The notes beneath the pieces are model-generated. The model did not search any database and was not told where the DNA came from. It saw only the letters and a list, made by a program, of their open reading frames with translations. Of a stretch of DNA of 64,000 nucleotides, positions 8,604 through 17,337 are shown one piece after another. Position numbers and translations under genes: made by a program. Each line of letters starts with the position of its first letter. The stretch's first letter is position 1. The stretch covers positions 62,001-126,000 of the forward strand of contig JAPPHB010000138.1 in the NCBI GenBank assembly GCA_028821195.1, read 5' to 3'. Origin of the DNA: Gammaproteobacteria bacterium. GTDB lineage: Bacteria > Gemmatimonadota > Gemmatimonadetes > Longimicrobiales > Gaopeijiaceae.

Positions 8604-8759
8604 CACGGCTTGCTCGAAGTACTGGATGGCCGCTACGCACCCCGCGGAAACATCCTCGCCCTCGAGCGACCCATCGAGCATCGGCATGACGTCGTCGGCG
8701 AGCCCACCCTCGGAGACGCCATCCTCGACCGCGTCAACAGATGGATGGCTTCGCTCTGA
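8604..8759 (+). pseudogene. istB: Second IS21-family IstB C-terminal remnant
   Basis: The frame reads LLEVLDGRYAPRGNIL, then PIEHRHDVVGEPTLGD, AILDRV and a short non-native end before TGA at 8757-8759. It is clearly paralogous to the IstB tail at 6272-6512 but diverged. The last 30 residues of IstB are replaced by sequence resembling the IS21 terminal repeats (GGATGGCTTCGCTCTGAGTGG). ATPase motifs are missing. Confidence 0.7.
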
Positions 8760-8978
8760 GTGGATGGACGACTTGGTCGTCAGAGGTCGCCTGGACGTAG
8801 GAAAGGGAGATTCTAACGTGATCCTTGACCCGGAGCCGGCTGCGTGGCAGGCTCCGCGTCATGTTCACCGTGAGACGAAACGCCTTTGAACCTTCCTCGA
8901 ATGGAGGTTCCCACTCCAACGCAGCTGACTCAGTACACACGCGTCTCGCACCGACACCCCTGCTGGAGGAGGCGATTC

Positions 8979-9476
8979 GTGGGCGAACTTAGCTCAGTCG
9001 ACAACGACCTGGACCGAATCTGGATCGATCCGCATTCTGGCGACGCTAGCCCGTTCGTGCCGGAGGACCCCGGCGTAAACCCAGTCTCTCGGGCGCTTGA
9101 GAAGGCTGGAATGCCCAACTGGTTGAGGTCCGACTCGCGGCTCTGGATCGAGCGCGGTGGACGAGCGGTCGTCTATTCCGTGTCCGACACCGTAGAGCAT
9201 TGGCTAGAACGCTGGACGGCGATGGCGCGCGGGGTCAGGAAGGACGAGGGCGATGAGAGCCCGCTTGAGGGCATCAGCTTGGTCGTGGATCACGCCATCC
9301 GGTTCATCCACACTGAGCCGGCACCAGACACCTACCATCGAATCGTCCTGACCGTGTTAGACCGCATGTTCTGGATCCTGCTCTCGTTCATCGAGGAAGA
9401 AGCGGATCCGGAAACGCGGGCCGAGATGGCTCGACAACTCTCCGAGGTATTCGATGTAGAAGGTGACAAAGCGTAG
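8979..9476 (+). CDS. Hypothetical protein, 165 residues
   Basis: I do not recognise the family. The GTG at 8979 is chosen because GGAGGA lies 8 bp before it; an upstream ATG at 8886 has no such site. The protein is acidic and soluble. It has a helical second half (LERWTAMARGV, VLDRMFWILLSFIEEEADP) ending in a segment rich in Glu/Arg. There is no signal peptide and no catalytic motif. The next gene starts 52 bp downstream on the same strand, so the two may be co-transcribed. Confidence 0.55.
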   Translation: MGELSSVDNDLDRIWIDPHSGDASPFVPEDPGVNPVSRALEKAGMPNWLRSDSRLWIERGGRAVVYSVSDTVEHWLERWTAMARGVRKDEGDESPLEGISLVVDHAIRFIHTEPAPDTYHRIVLTVLDRMFWILLSFIEEEADPETRAEMARQLSEVFDVEGDKA

Positions 9477-9528
9477 GATCAGGGCGGACGAAACGCACTG
9501 TCGACACTCAATGCCAGGATCAGGGGAC

Positions 9529-10143
9529 ATGACTGCCAATTCACCAAGACCCCGTCCCTCCTTGAAGGCTGGAACCGAGCCATTCCATGCGGAGGGACAA
9601 CCGATCGGACCAACGGTGCTTGACTACTGGCGGTGGTCCGCATCGGATCTGTTGAGCAACACGCAGAGGGGAGTATTGGCCGAGTACTTGGTCGCTACGG
9701 CGCTCGGGACTGCGGTACGGCCCCGCGACGAGTGGGCTTCCTTCGATGTCGTGAATCAGAACGGCGACGAGATCGAGGTCATGAGTGCGGCCTACCGGCA
9801 AAGTTGGGCCCAGGATCGTCCGTCGGCCATCCAATTCCGAATCGCTCCAATCCGCTGGTGGTGGAATCCAGAGACCAACGAATACAGGAAACTCGATCCG
9901 CCCCGCCGCCCGGCGAAGATCCATGTCTTCTGCGTTCTCGGTCGAAAGACCGACCTGAACCCCGATCCCCTCGACGTTTCCCAATGGCAGTTCTACGTGC
10001 TTCCGACGGCCGTTCTGAACCGTGAGATTCCGCAGCAGAAGACGATCAGCTTGGGGCCGCTACAGACGATGGTGCAGCGGACTACGGGACGGGGTGCAGT
10101 CGGATACGAGAGCCTAAGCGGTGTGATCGACTCGATTCTGTAG
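9529..10143 (+). CDS. PD-(D/E)XK-like hypothetical protein with an altered active site
   Basis: The 204-residue product contains a conserved block: SDLLSNTQRGVLAEYLVA, then EWASFDVV, a short loop, and EIEVMSAAYRQSW. The middle elements correspond to the D...ExK core of a nuclease-like fold found in a widespread uncharacterised family that normally reads VEVKSAAY.QSW. Here the lysine is methionine, so catalysis is doubtful. A later IHVFCVLG and QWQFYVLPTAVL are typical of the same family. ATG 9529 was chosen over 9511 and GTG 9463 for its position after AGGATCAGGGG. The function is unknown; position in a defence-rich region suggests a restriction-related or decoy role. Confidence 0.6.
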   Translation: MTANSPRPRPSLKAGTEPFHAEGQPIGPTVLDYWRWSASDLLSNTQRGVLAEYLVATALGTAVRPRDEWASFDVVNQNGDEIEVMSAAYRQSWAQDRPSAIQFRIAPIRWWWNPETNEYRKLDPPRRPAKIHVFCVLGRKTDLNPDPLDVSQWQFYVLPTAVLNREIPQQKTISLGPLQTMVQRTTGRGAVGYESLSGVIDSIL

Positions 10144-10238
10144 TCCCCACCGCTGACCTCCGCTCGGGCGTCCACGGGATTCCTGGCCCAGATGATTCGC
10201 TGGAACGCGCAGTACGACCACAAGATCCGGCGTGATCA

Positions 10239-11093
10239 TCAGTATCTCGGCCGGGTCCGCCGTGACACCCGTACCAGATGGCAGCTGCTCGATGTCTGCC
10301 AGTCCTCGATTTTCATCGACAAGCTATCGAACAGGCGTCCGATCGCCTCCCTGTCGCGGTACGGCTGCGTCTCCGGCGTCGCTTCGATGAAGGCGTCGGG
10401 ATCCCCGGCCTGAGCGAGCACCCGCCGAATCGCGAGGCCTACTGCGCGTTCCCGTTTCGTCGACCCGAGGGCCGTGCTGATGCACAACAGGACGGCCTGG
10501 AACGTGCTGATCCTAGCCGTCTTCGCCACCCACGCCACCAGCGCACCGACGCCGAGGCGACTCAGCACCATTGCCGACCGCATGTGCAACGTGCCATCCC
10601 GCAGGAGTCCAAGCGAGGTCAGGAAGCGCTGCTGCGCCGCACTGTATCTGTAGAACGCGACGAAGACGTTGCCCGTCCCCGAAACGATCCGGTTCACTTC
10701 GCGCAGGATCGCCTCGATCTGCTGCGCATCTGCCATGAAGTCGATGACGCCGGTCGCAACGATGACCGTCTCATAGGTCCCGTCAGCGAACGGCATCGCG
10801 GCCGCATTCGCGCGAACCAGGGTAAGGCCTCTGCGCAACCTGGCGTATTCCATCATCTCGGCGCTCAGATCGATGCCGTCGCATCGCAGTCCCTGACGCC
10901 GAAGCTCCTCGACGATCAGCCCCTGCCCGGAACCGACGACCATGACGGGTGGGCGAACGTCGCCGAGGATCAGACGCACGCTCGGCACGTTCAGGTAGTT
11001 GTTTTCGAGGCGCCAGTGATGCGGCGCCAGCGTGTCCCAGTAGGCGGCCGTCTTGCGCGCGGCCGACGCTCCGTTTCCCTCGGTCACGGTCAA
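10239..11093 (-). CDS. Class I SAM-dependent methyltransferase
   Basis: The protein has 284 residues with a Methyltransf_11-type Rossmann fold. The SAM-binding motif I appears as VMVVGSGQG (about residues 50-58). The acidic strand-2 end is GIDLSAEM, motif II is NAAAMPFADGTYETVI, and a motif III-like segment follows. The C-terminal 100 residues are partly hydrophobic (VGALVAWVAKTA) and may form the substrate lid. It is divergent from the barrel-protein gene at 11167 and convergent with the gene ending at 10143. Substrate not deducible; small-molecule or lipid methylation is typical of the family. Confidence 0.7.
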   Translation of the reverse strand: MTVTEGNGASAARKTAAYWDTLAPHHWRLENNYLNVPSVRLILGDVRPPVMVVGSGQGLIVEELRRQGLRCDGIDLSAEMMEYARLRRGLTLVRANAAAMPFADGTYETVIVATGVIDFMADAQQIEAILREVNRIVSGTGNVFVAFYRYSAAQQRFLTSLGLLRDGTLHMRSAMVLSRLGVGALVAWVAKTARISTFQAVLLCISTALGSTKRERAVGLAIRRVLAQAGDPDAFIEATPETQPYRDREAIGRLFDSLSMKIEDWQTSSSCHLVRVSRRTRPRY

Positions 11094-11166
11094 TGGCCTC
11101 CTTGATTACCCGATACCCGGAAAACATGCTGAAGCGGACGTGCAGGTTCTACTGTATGGTGTATCC

Positions 11167-13449
11167 ATGACTAACTCCACTGGGCGGACGCTGCTGTCGA
11201 TCCACGCCCTGTTCGTGACGGCCGCCATGCACGGCACGGTCGCCGCACAGACACCTGAAGCCGTCTCTAGCGACTCCCTTGCCCTCGCACTTGCCCGGGA
11301 CGCATACCTCGACGATACGGCTCGTCGACTTGTGCTGGGGTTGAAAGCCACCCGCGACACAGCTCGCGTGGCCATCGACGCGTATACGGCCGTGATCCAG
11401 GAGCGTATGGGCCTCGAAATGCCTGGCGACCGGCGCAACCGGCCGTGGCTGCACGGCGGGCGCACTGCCCGTTTCAGATGGTCTCGTGAGGAGCCCACCA
11501 TCGTACGCGTCCTCGGGGCGGGGTTTCGGGATCCCTCCCTTGGCCCGGACAATGCGGAGTACTTCCCCGGGCCGCAGGTGGAGCGCTTTGCGGCCGATCC
11601 GCTTGGTGATCCCTTCCATTACGCCTTCGCGGCCCTCGGGCAACCTCAGGAGTCGAATCCCATCACGCGAAGTCCGCTGGAGCCGAGTTCCGAGCGCCAC
11701 TACCAGTTTCGTTCCGGAGACACGCTTTCGGTGCGACTCGGCGATGATCGCACGCTGAGCGTGGTAGCCGTCACCGTGATTCCGCGCTACCGAAGCATCC
11801 GTCTCGTCTCCGCGATCATGTGGATCGACCCGGAGTCGTTCAGGCTGGCCCGCGTCGCCTACCGGCTGGCCAAGCGCATCGACCGGGAAATGTCCTGGCA
11901 GCTCCGGGGGGGCGGACGCTGGCGGGCGGGAATGCGTTTGGATCTCGGCCCGGCCGATCCCTCTGACAGCGCGCTCGAATCGGATTCATCCGACGCTCGT
12001 CCGGGCTTCGTCGACCGACTGGTAAATGGAGTGTTCAACAGCGCGATGCCCCGCTTCCAATGGGACATCTCGACGGTGGTTGCCGACTACGGACTGTGGG
12101 AGATGCGGCACTGGTTGCCCCGCAGCGTGACATGGAGAGGCTACATGACTGCGGATGAGGGCGTCACCGCCACTGGCTACCTGCCTCCGCCCATTCCCGG
12201 GACGATCGACTGGACCGTGGAAATCGAGAATGTCCGTGAACGCGGTGCGGAGACCGCCGCCGGCAACCCGGCAACTGCTGCGGAAGCGCTGCGGCTCTGG
12301 CGCGACGAGGGGGACAGCATCAGCGGGGTGCTGGAGGAGACGGATCCCGGCGGGACGGTCACGATCACACCCGCGGACCGGCAGGCCCTGGCATCGAGCG
12401 ACCTGCTGCCCCCGCCCTTCTGGGAGGACGATCGGGGAGTCGACGACGCGACCCTCGAGCAGATCGCGTCGGAACTCGCGGCCATCGGCACCGGAGAGGG
12501 AGGTGATCCGGCGGAAACGCCGAGCGCCTGGATCTTCGACCCTCCGGCCAGGACGCTGAGGCTCCTGCGCTACAATCCCGTGGAACGTCTGTCCGTGGGA
12601 ACCCGTCTGCAGCGCGACCTGGGATGGGGACGGGCGGCGTTGACGGCGAGGGTCGGCACTGCGCGCCTGGAGCTGCCGGACATCGACCTTACGCTGCTGC
12701 ACGACCGTCCCGGCCACAGGATGTTCGTCTCGTTCTACCGCGCGCTGCGGGACTCTGACCCGGGGCAGGGAGACACCGGCACTCCCGGCCTCTTCGTGAC
12801 CGGAGCCCCTGCGGACTTCCATTGGTCGCACGGCGCCGCGATCCGAATCCTGCCACCCGCGAGCGAGCGGAACTGGCTGTCCCTTCGTCTCTTTGCCGAA
12901 CAGGACACCGACATCGGGACCGACAACAGGCGCAACCGGGTCGGTGCCGGTGTTGCATGGAGGCCCTGGTGGGGCGGCCTCGCAAGCGGATCGTTCGGCG
13001 GGGGTGGCCGCGCGAGCGTCCGAGCCAGCGCCGGTGACAACCCGCATGTAAGGGCTGTCGTCGAGGGGGCGCTGCTGATCCCGCTCCCCTCCCGCATGTC
13101 GCTGGGAATGCAGGCCGCGGCTGCGCGCGTGTGGGGGGACCCGGCGCTCCAGGATCTGTGGCGCATCGGTGGCAGCGGAAGCTGGCTGCGAGGCCACGCG
13201 GAAGCGGTGCGCGCGTCTCGAATCCGGATGGCCAGGTTGGATCTGCAGCGGCCGATCCGCTTCCTCCGCTTCTCCCTGTTCACCGACTGGGCCTCGACCG
13301 GAGGCGAGGACTTCTACGCGCTGGGGGCCGGGCTCGTCTTCATGGACGGACTCATTCGGCTGGATGCGGCCAGGGGGCTGCGTCGCGGCAGAGCGGGTGG
13401 TCCCGAAGCCGTTTTCAGGCTGCACTTGCTGGACGGGGCATTCTTCTAG
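11167..13449 (+). CDS. Exported outer-membrane beta-barrel protein, DUF5686/BamA-like
   Basis: The protein is 760 residues from ATG 11167, which opens a signal peptide ending near VAAQ. The longer in-frame opening at 11053 runs through the divergent gene and is rejected. The N-terminal region (to about 330) is beta-rich, with RYRSIRLVSAIMWIDPES, typical of DUF5686-like periplasmic domains. An acidic linker follows. The C-terminal 300 residues show alternating amphipathic strands (VGAGVAWRPWWG, ARLDLQRPIRFLRF) and end in LDGAFF, an aromatic terminus as in outer-membrane barrels. The role is probably surface assembly or nutrient-related. Related genes are common in Gemmatimonadota and Bacteroidota. 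Confidence 0.65.
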   Translation: MTNSTGRTLLSIHALFVTAAMHGTVAAQTPEAVSSDSLALALARDAYLDDTARRLVLGLKATRDTARVAIDAYTAVIQERMGLEMPGDRRNRPWLHGGRTARFRWSREEPTIVRVLGAGFRDPSLGPDNAEYFPGPQVERFAADPLGDPFHYAFAALGQPQESNPITRSPLEPSSERHYQFRSGDTLSVRLGDDRTLSVVAVTVIPRYRSIRLVSAIMWIDPESFRLARVAYRLAKRIDREMSWQLRGGGRWRAGMRLDLGPADPSDSALESDSSDARPGFVDRLVNGVFNSAMPRFQWDISTVVADYGLWEMRHWLPRSVTWRGYMTADEGVTATGYLPPPIPGTIDWTVEIENVRERGAETAAGNPATAAEALRLWRDEGDSISGVLEETDPGGTVTITPADRQALASSDLLPPPFWEDDRGVDDATLEQIASELAAIGTGEGGDPAETPSAWIFDPPARTLRLLRYNPVERLSVGTRLQRDLGWGRAALTARVGTARLELPDIDLTLLHDRPGHRMFVSFYRALRDSDPGQGDTGTPGLFVTGAPADFHWSHGAAIRILPPASERNWLSLRLFAEQDTDIGTDNRRNRVGAGVAWRPWWGGLASGSFGGGGRASVRASAGDNPHVRAVVEGALLIPLPSRMSLGMQAAAARVWGDPALQDLWRIGGSGSWLRGHAEAVRASRIRMARLDLQRPIRFLRFSLFTDWASTGGEDFYALGAGLVFMDGLIRLDAARGLRRGRAGGPEAVFRLHLLDGAFF

Positions 13450-13490
13450 AGGGGCCCGGCGCCGGGAACTGCCGCACCCTGACTGGTTGG

Positions 13491-14087
13491 CTAGTGCGGA
13501 CGGACGCCGAACTGGTTCATCCAGGCGATCACGTGCGGTCGGCGGGTCCCTGAGAGGTGGATGGCGCGGGCGACTTCGTACAACGACATCCCTCCCCTTG
13601 AGAAGAGTCCGGGGAGGTCCCGGAGGTCGATGCATGCGAAGACGTGCCACACCTGGTCGCGCTCCGTGGGAGTCGGGCGGGGCGCGCGGAAGATGCGGGC
13701 AAGCTCCGCCCCGCTGGGCCGGTTCGGGTAGCCCGCAAGATGGCCGCCCGAAAGGTGGCCAAAGAAGACGCGAACCGCATCCGGGTCCGAATCCGAGGGC
13801 CTGGATCGGGCGCGGGGGTTGTCGAACCAGACGAGCGGCAGTGGGGTTCGGCTCCGGGGGGCGAACTCGGGGTCCCAGGTGAATTGCCGCAGCGGTTTGT
13901 CCGGACCCCCAATCAGGGATCCGTGCTCACCGAGTCCCCGCTCCCTTGGGTCGCCGCCCCCCAGCAGACAACGCTCGACAGCACGGCGCTCCTCGCTGGC
14001 GTAAAGCTCCTCGCGAGTGGGAACGCGCTCCGGGTCGTCGGGAGGCGGGTTGAAGTAGTAGTGGCGGATCTTGTCGAGATCGAGCAT
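13491..14087 (-). CDS. Hypothetical protein, 198 residues
   Basis: I do not recognise it. The sequence is Pro/Arg/Asp-rich and probably cytoplasmic (no signal peptide). It has MLDLDKIRHYYFNPPPDDP at the start, a central WDPEFAPRSRTPLPLVWFD, and a helical end with SLYEVARAIHLSG. It starts 12 bp after the AbiEii-like pseudogene on the same strand, so it may be the surviving partner of that unit. It does not look like AbiEi. Confidence 0.5.
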   Translation of the reverse strand: MLDLDKIRHYYFNPPPDDPERVPTREELYASEERRAVERCLLGGGDPRERGLGEHGSLIGGPDKPLRQFTWDPEFAPRSRTPLPLVWFDNPRARSRPSDSDPDAVRVFFGHLSGGHLAGYPNRPSGAELARIFRAPRPTPTERDQVWHVFACIDLRDLPGLFSRGGMSLYEVARAIHLSGTRRPHVIAWMNQFGVRPH

Positions 14088-14099
14088 GGTGCGAGCCGG

Positions 14100-14676
14100 T
14101 CAGCGTTCCCACGCCGGTGGTGGCCGGTACGGTCGGGGCGTTCTGGAATCAATCTCCTGCTGAAACTGCCGGCGAACAATGGCGACCGCGTCCGCCGCGT
14201 CCTCCGGGTAGACAGGGCGGATCAATCTTTTCTGCTGCCCGTGGCCCATGAAGTCCGGGCGAAGATAGTGCAGTTCGTTGTTGATGTCTTCAAGCTGGGG
14301 CGTGTCGATCCCCTCTAGCGCAGTCTTGAGCGCCCCCGGATCGAGGTGCCGGGAAACAGCGATGTCGTACAGATCACGCGGAACGATTTCCGCGTTGCCC
14401 AGCATGCGGTAGCGAATCTTCTTCGCGAGAATCTCGCCGTTGGTCTCAAGCGGTATGTTCGTGCCGCGAACGGTGTCGTCGGACCGCGGACTAGCGGTCC
14501 GCGGCTCACTGGTGTCGATGCTGATCTCGTCCCCGGTTTTGCCGACGATTATTTTCGCGAATCCTTCGTTGACGTGGATACTGGCGGGCTCCGCCACCAT
14601 CGCATACAGCTGCCGAGACACTCTTCATCGACGGACTGGACGAAGCCCGTGAACGCGGTCGGTGGGTCCCTGACGC
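14100..14676 (-). pseudogene. Truncated and frameshifted AbiEii-like nucleotidyltransferase toxin
   Basis: The 173-residue frame (14100-14621) contains QLYAMVAEPASIHVNEGFAK, DISIDT-like ISIDTSEPRTAS, then LETNGEILAKKIRYRM and PRDLYDIAVSRHLDPGAL. This is the C-terminal half of AbiEii/DUF1814 proteins, toxins of type IV toxin-antitoxin systems. The preceding residues (AFTGFVQSVDEECLG) lie in another frame upstream of about 14616, so a one-base loss separates them. The N-terminal catalytic region is gone, replaced by the end of the amidohydrolase gene at 14681. No AbiEi antitoxin is adjacent. The product, if made, should be inactive. Confidence 0.65.
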
Positions 14677-14680
14677 GACC

Positions 14681-16501
14681 TCACCTCACCTCCACCTCAT
14701 CCACCTCGAAAAAGAAACCCCCCACCGGCCCCTCCGCCACAAACGCCAGCCCCGCAATGACCTCCGGCGTGGCTGTCGGGAAGTCCTCCAGCCGGATCTC
14801 CACCTGGGTCCACTCCTCGGGCGCGACGAACGTCACCGTGGGCGGCGGCCCGGCCGGCTCCGCGCTGCTGATCAGCATCACCGAGTACTGCCGCCCATCC
14901 CCCCGCGTGCGGAAGCGGATCGCCTCCCGGCCGGAGAAGTCCACGGGCTGCATGGGCTGCGCGCCGGGCATCCAGATCACGCCCGCCCAGGGGAAGGCGG
15001 CTCCCGGGGCGATCTCGCCGGTGACCACCAGCGCGCCGTCGCGCACGGCCACGTCGGCGCTGGAGGAGCCCCCGGCCAACTGGTCCGTCGTCACGTCCCA
15101 TGCACCGAAGCTCGCCTCGAAGCCGTCCTCGAAGTCCGCGATCAAGGTTTCCGCGGGTGCGCGCGCGATCTCGGCCTGAAACCCGGCCCCCGCGGAGGCG
15201 ACTGCACGATCCACGAGATACCCGTCCTTCCAGATCCCGACGATGTCGTGGCTGCGCGACACGTCCTCCTCGAGGTCGCCGCGCACCAGCACCAGGTCGG
15301 CGAGATGGCCTTCAGCGATCCGGCCGCGCTCCGCGACGCCGAACGCGTCCGCCGCCACCGAAGTCGCCGCCGCCAGCGCCTCCGCGCTTCCCATGCCGGC
15401 GCGCGCGAGCAGGCGCAGCTCCCCGTGCATGGAGATTCCCGCCCCGGTCCCCGGGTTCGGGGCGTCCGTACCCGCGATCAGCCGCACTCCGGCCGCGCGC
15501 AGCCTGCGGACGTTCTCCATCGCCACGTCTCCGCCCTCCCCGAGGCCGCCCGGGAAGCGGCCGTCGAGCGTCTGCCGCTGGATTGGCGAGAGCATCGCTT
15601 CGTCGGTCTCGCGCACCAGTTCCGCCACCGCGGGGTCATCGGCCGAGACCATGACCGAGAGCGTCGGGACCACGAAGATGTCCGCCTCCGCGAACCGCCG
15701 TGCATCCTCTTCGGAGACGACCTCGTCGCGCCAGACGTGCACCAGGCCGTCCGCGCCGAAGGCCATCGCTTCGAGAGCCGTCTCAAGCGTGCTCACGTGC
15801 ACCACGGCGGCGAGTCCTTCCGCGTGCGCGGCCGCGATGACTGCGGCGACCGTCTCTCCGTCGAGCGACGCGATCTCCATGTCGAAGGCGCTGCCGTCCT
15901 CGTAGATGATCTTGATCCAGTCGGAGCCCTCGGCCTTGCGGGCCCTCACCCACTCCGCTGCCTCGTCCGGGCCGGTCAGCGTCTCCACGGGGATCCCGTA
16001 CTGCGTGCCGTGGCCTTCCGGGGCGGTCGCGGTCATGCCGGCCGAGAAGAGGTCCGCCTGGGCGCCGCGCGCCACCTCCTCGCGCGCGGGCCGCATCGCC
16101 GCGGCGAAGGCCGGGTCCGTGGACTGGTCCAGCACCGTCGTCACCCCGAAGCGGAGCGCGTCTCTCAGCGAGGAGAGGAAGCTGTGCACGTGGCCGTCAA
16201 TCAGTCCCGGGATCAGCGTGTGGCCCCGCCCATCCACGCGGGGGAGGTCCTCGGGCAGGTCCAGCCTCTGGCCGGCGTGGCGGATCCTCCCGTCCTCGAC
16301 CCACACGTCCCATCCCTGCCGGAAGGCCTCGCCGTCGAACGCCGTGACGTCCACGATCGCGAACGTTTCCTCGGGAACGCCCCGGGCCGGGGCCTCCGCG
16401 GCCTCCGGCACCGGCAGCGTTGCGAGCACGCCGGTGAAGACCGCGACCCCGACCACGAGCCAGGTCAGGCTGCGGCCAACGAGATGACGTGCATTCTTCA
16501 T
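14681..16501 (-). CDS. Exported metal-dependent amidohydrolase with C-terminal CIA30-like domain
   Basis: The protein is 606 residues from ATG 16501, after GAGGAG. An uncleaved or cleaved N-terminal hydrophobic segment (about 11-30) indicates export. The amidohydrolase domain has the HxH motif in LIDGHVHS, a lysine in SDWIKIIYEDG, a histidine in VVHVS, and GTDAPNPGTG for the last metal ligand. The closing block is GRIAEGHLADLVLV. From about residue 430 a CIA30/galactose-binding-like domain follows (ADFEDGFEASFGAWD, VFEVDEVEVR-type ending). The start overlaps the ABC permease by 4 bp, so it is the third gene of an operon. Two decayed relatives lie at 6.1 and 8.4 kb. Peptide or lactam hydrolysis is plausible; the substrate is unknown. 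Confidence 0.85.
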   Translation of the reverse strand: MKNARHLVGRSLTWLVVGVAVFTGVLATLPVPEAAEAPARGVPEETFAIVDVTAFDGEAFRQGWDVWVEDGRIRHAGQRLDLPEDLPRVDGRGHTLIPGLIDGHVHSFLSSLRDALRFGVTTVLDQSTDPAFAAAMRPAREEVARGAQADLFSAGMTATAPEGHGTQYGIPVETLTGPDEAAEWVRARKAEGSDWIKIIYEDGSAFDMEIASLDGETVAAVIAAAHAEGLAAVVHVSTLETALEAMAFGADGLVHVWRDEVVSEEDARRFAEADIFVVPTLSVMVSADDPAVAELVRETDEAMLSPIQRQTLDGRFPGGLGEGGDVAMENVRRLRAAGVRLIAGTDAPNPGTGAGISMHGELRLLARAGMGSAEALAAATSVAADAFGVAERGRIAEGHLADLVLVRGDLEEDVSRSHDIVGIWKDGYLVDRAVASAGAGFQAEIARAPAETLIADFEDGFEASFGAWDVTTDQLAGGSSSADVAVRDGALVVTGEIAPGAAFPWAGVIWMPGAQPMQPVDFSGREAIRFRTRGDGRQYSVMLISSAEPAGPPPTVTFVAPEEWTQVEIRLEDFPTATPEVIAGLAFVAEGPVGGFFFEVDEVEVR

Positions 16502-17337
16502 CGGGATCTCCTCATCGAGAAACTGTCCGCGCGGCGGAACCCGAGCGCCGCCACGGCGAGGAAGACGACCGTTTCGCCCGCCAGAACCGCCAGGTGCATC
16601 GGGACCGGCTGCCCGGCGTCCATCGCGATGACCTTGAGCGCGAGCTGCGCGTGATGATAGGCGGGAAGCGCGAGCGCGATGTCCTGCATGACATCCGGGA
16701 ACATGTAGATGGGGAGCCAGAGCCCGGAGAGCATGGCCATGGGCAGGAAGACGAGGTTGACCACGGCGACGGCCGAGCGTCCCCTGGCCCACGCGCCGAT
16801 CGCCAGGCCCAGGGCGCAGAACGGGATCACGCCCGCGAGCAGCACCCCGGCCAGCGCGAACCACTGCCAGCGGTAGAGCGCCACCCCCGCCGCGTGGGCG
16901 GCCATCAGGAACAGCGCCGCCACGACCACCGCTCCGAAGATCAGCGCCGCCATGACCTTGGCGAACAGGTAGGCGCCTGCGGGCATGGGCGTGGTCTGCT
17001 TCAGGAGCAGGACCCCGGTGTCGCGTTCGTTCGCGAGCCCGGCTCCGAAGCCGAAGAGTGCCGGGCCGAGCACGCCGAAGACCCCGTAGGTCGCCAGCAC
17101 GTAGGTCGGCACGGCCAGCGACACCCCGCGCACGCCCATGATCACGCCGAAGAACAGGTAGAAGATGAGCGGGAACGCCAGCGTGGGGATGGCGAACATG
17201 GGCTCCCGCAACACCTCCACGAACTGGAAGCGCGCTTCGAGGAGGTAGATGCGGAAGCGGCGGACGGGTGCCAGCCGATGGGTGTCGCGAGCTTGCATCG
17301 AAGCGCCCGCGCTGGCGTTTGCCAATGCGCCCCTCAT
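16498..17337 (-). CDS. ABC-2 type transporter permease
   Basis: The protein has 279 residues with six predicted membrane spans (for example FPLIFYLFFGVIMG, FGAVVVAALFLMAAHA and the C-terminal VFLAVAALGF). The spans fit the ABC-2 family, which exports drugs, lipids or polysaccharides. The PMPAGAYLFAKVMAALI region after the second span is typical. It overlaps the ATPase gene by 4 bp and the amidohydrolase by 4 bp, implying strict co-expression. The substrate cannot be told from sequence. Confidence 0.85.
   Translation of the reverse strand: MRGALANASAGASMQARDTHRLAPVRRFRIYLLEARFQFVEVLREPMFAIPTLAFPLIFYLFFGVIMGVRGVSLAVPTYVLATYGVFGVLGPALFGFGAGLANERDTGVLLLKQTTPMPAGAYLFAKVMAALIFGAVVVAALFLMAAHAAGVALYRWQWFALAGVLLAGVIPFCALGLAIGAWARGRSAVAVVNLVFLPMAMLSGLWLPIYMFPDVMQDIALALPAYHHAQLALKVIAMDAGQPVPMHLAVLAGETVVFLAVAALGFRRADSFSMRRSR

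Noticed and set aside
11053..11166. Longer start of the barrel protein
   Set aside because: It runs through the start of the divergent methyltransferase; the signal peptide starts at 11167.
13455..13470. Palindrome after the barrel gene as terminator
   Set aside because: CCCGGCGCCGGG has no loop and no T run, so it is unlikely to terminate.
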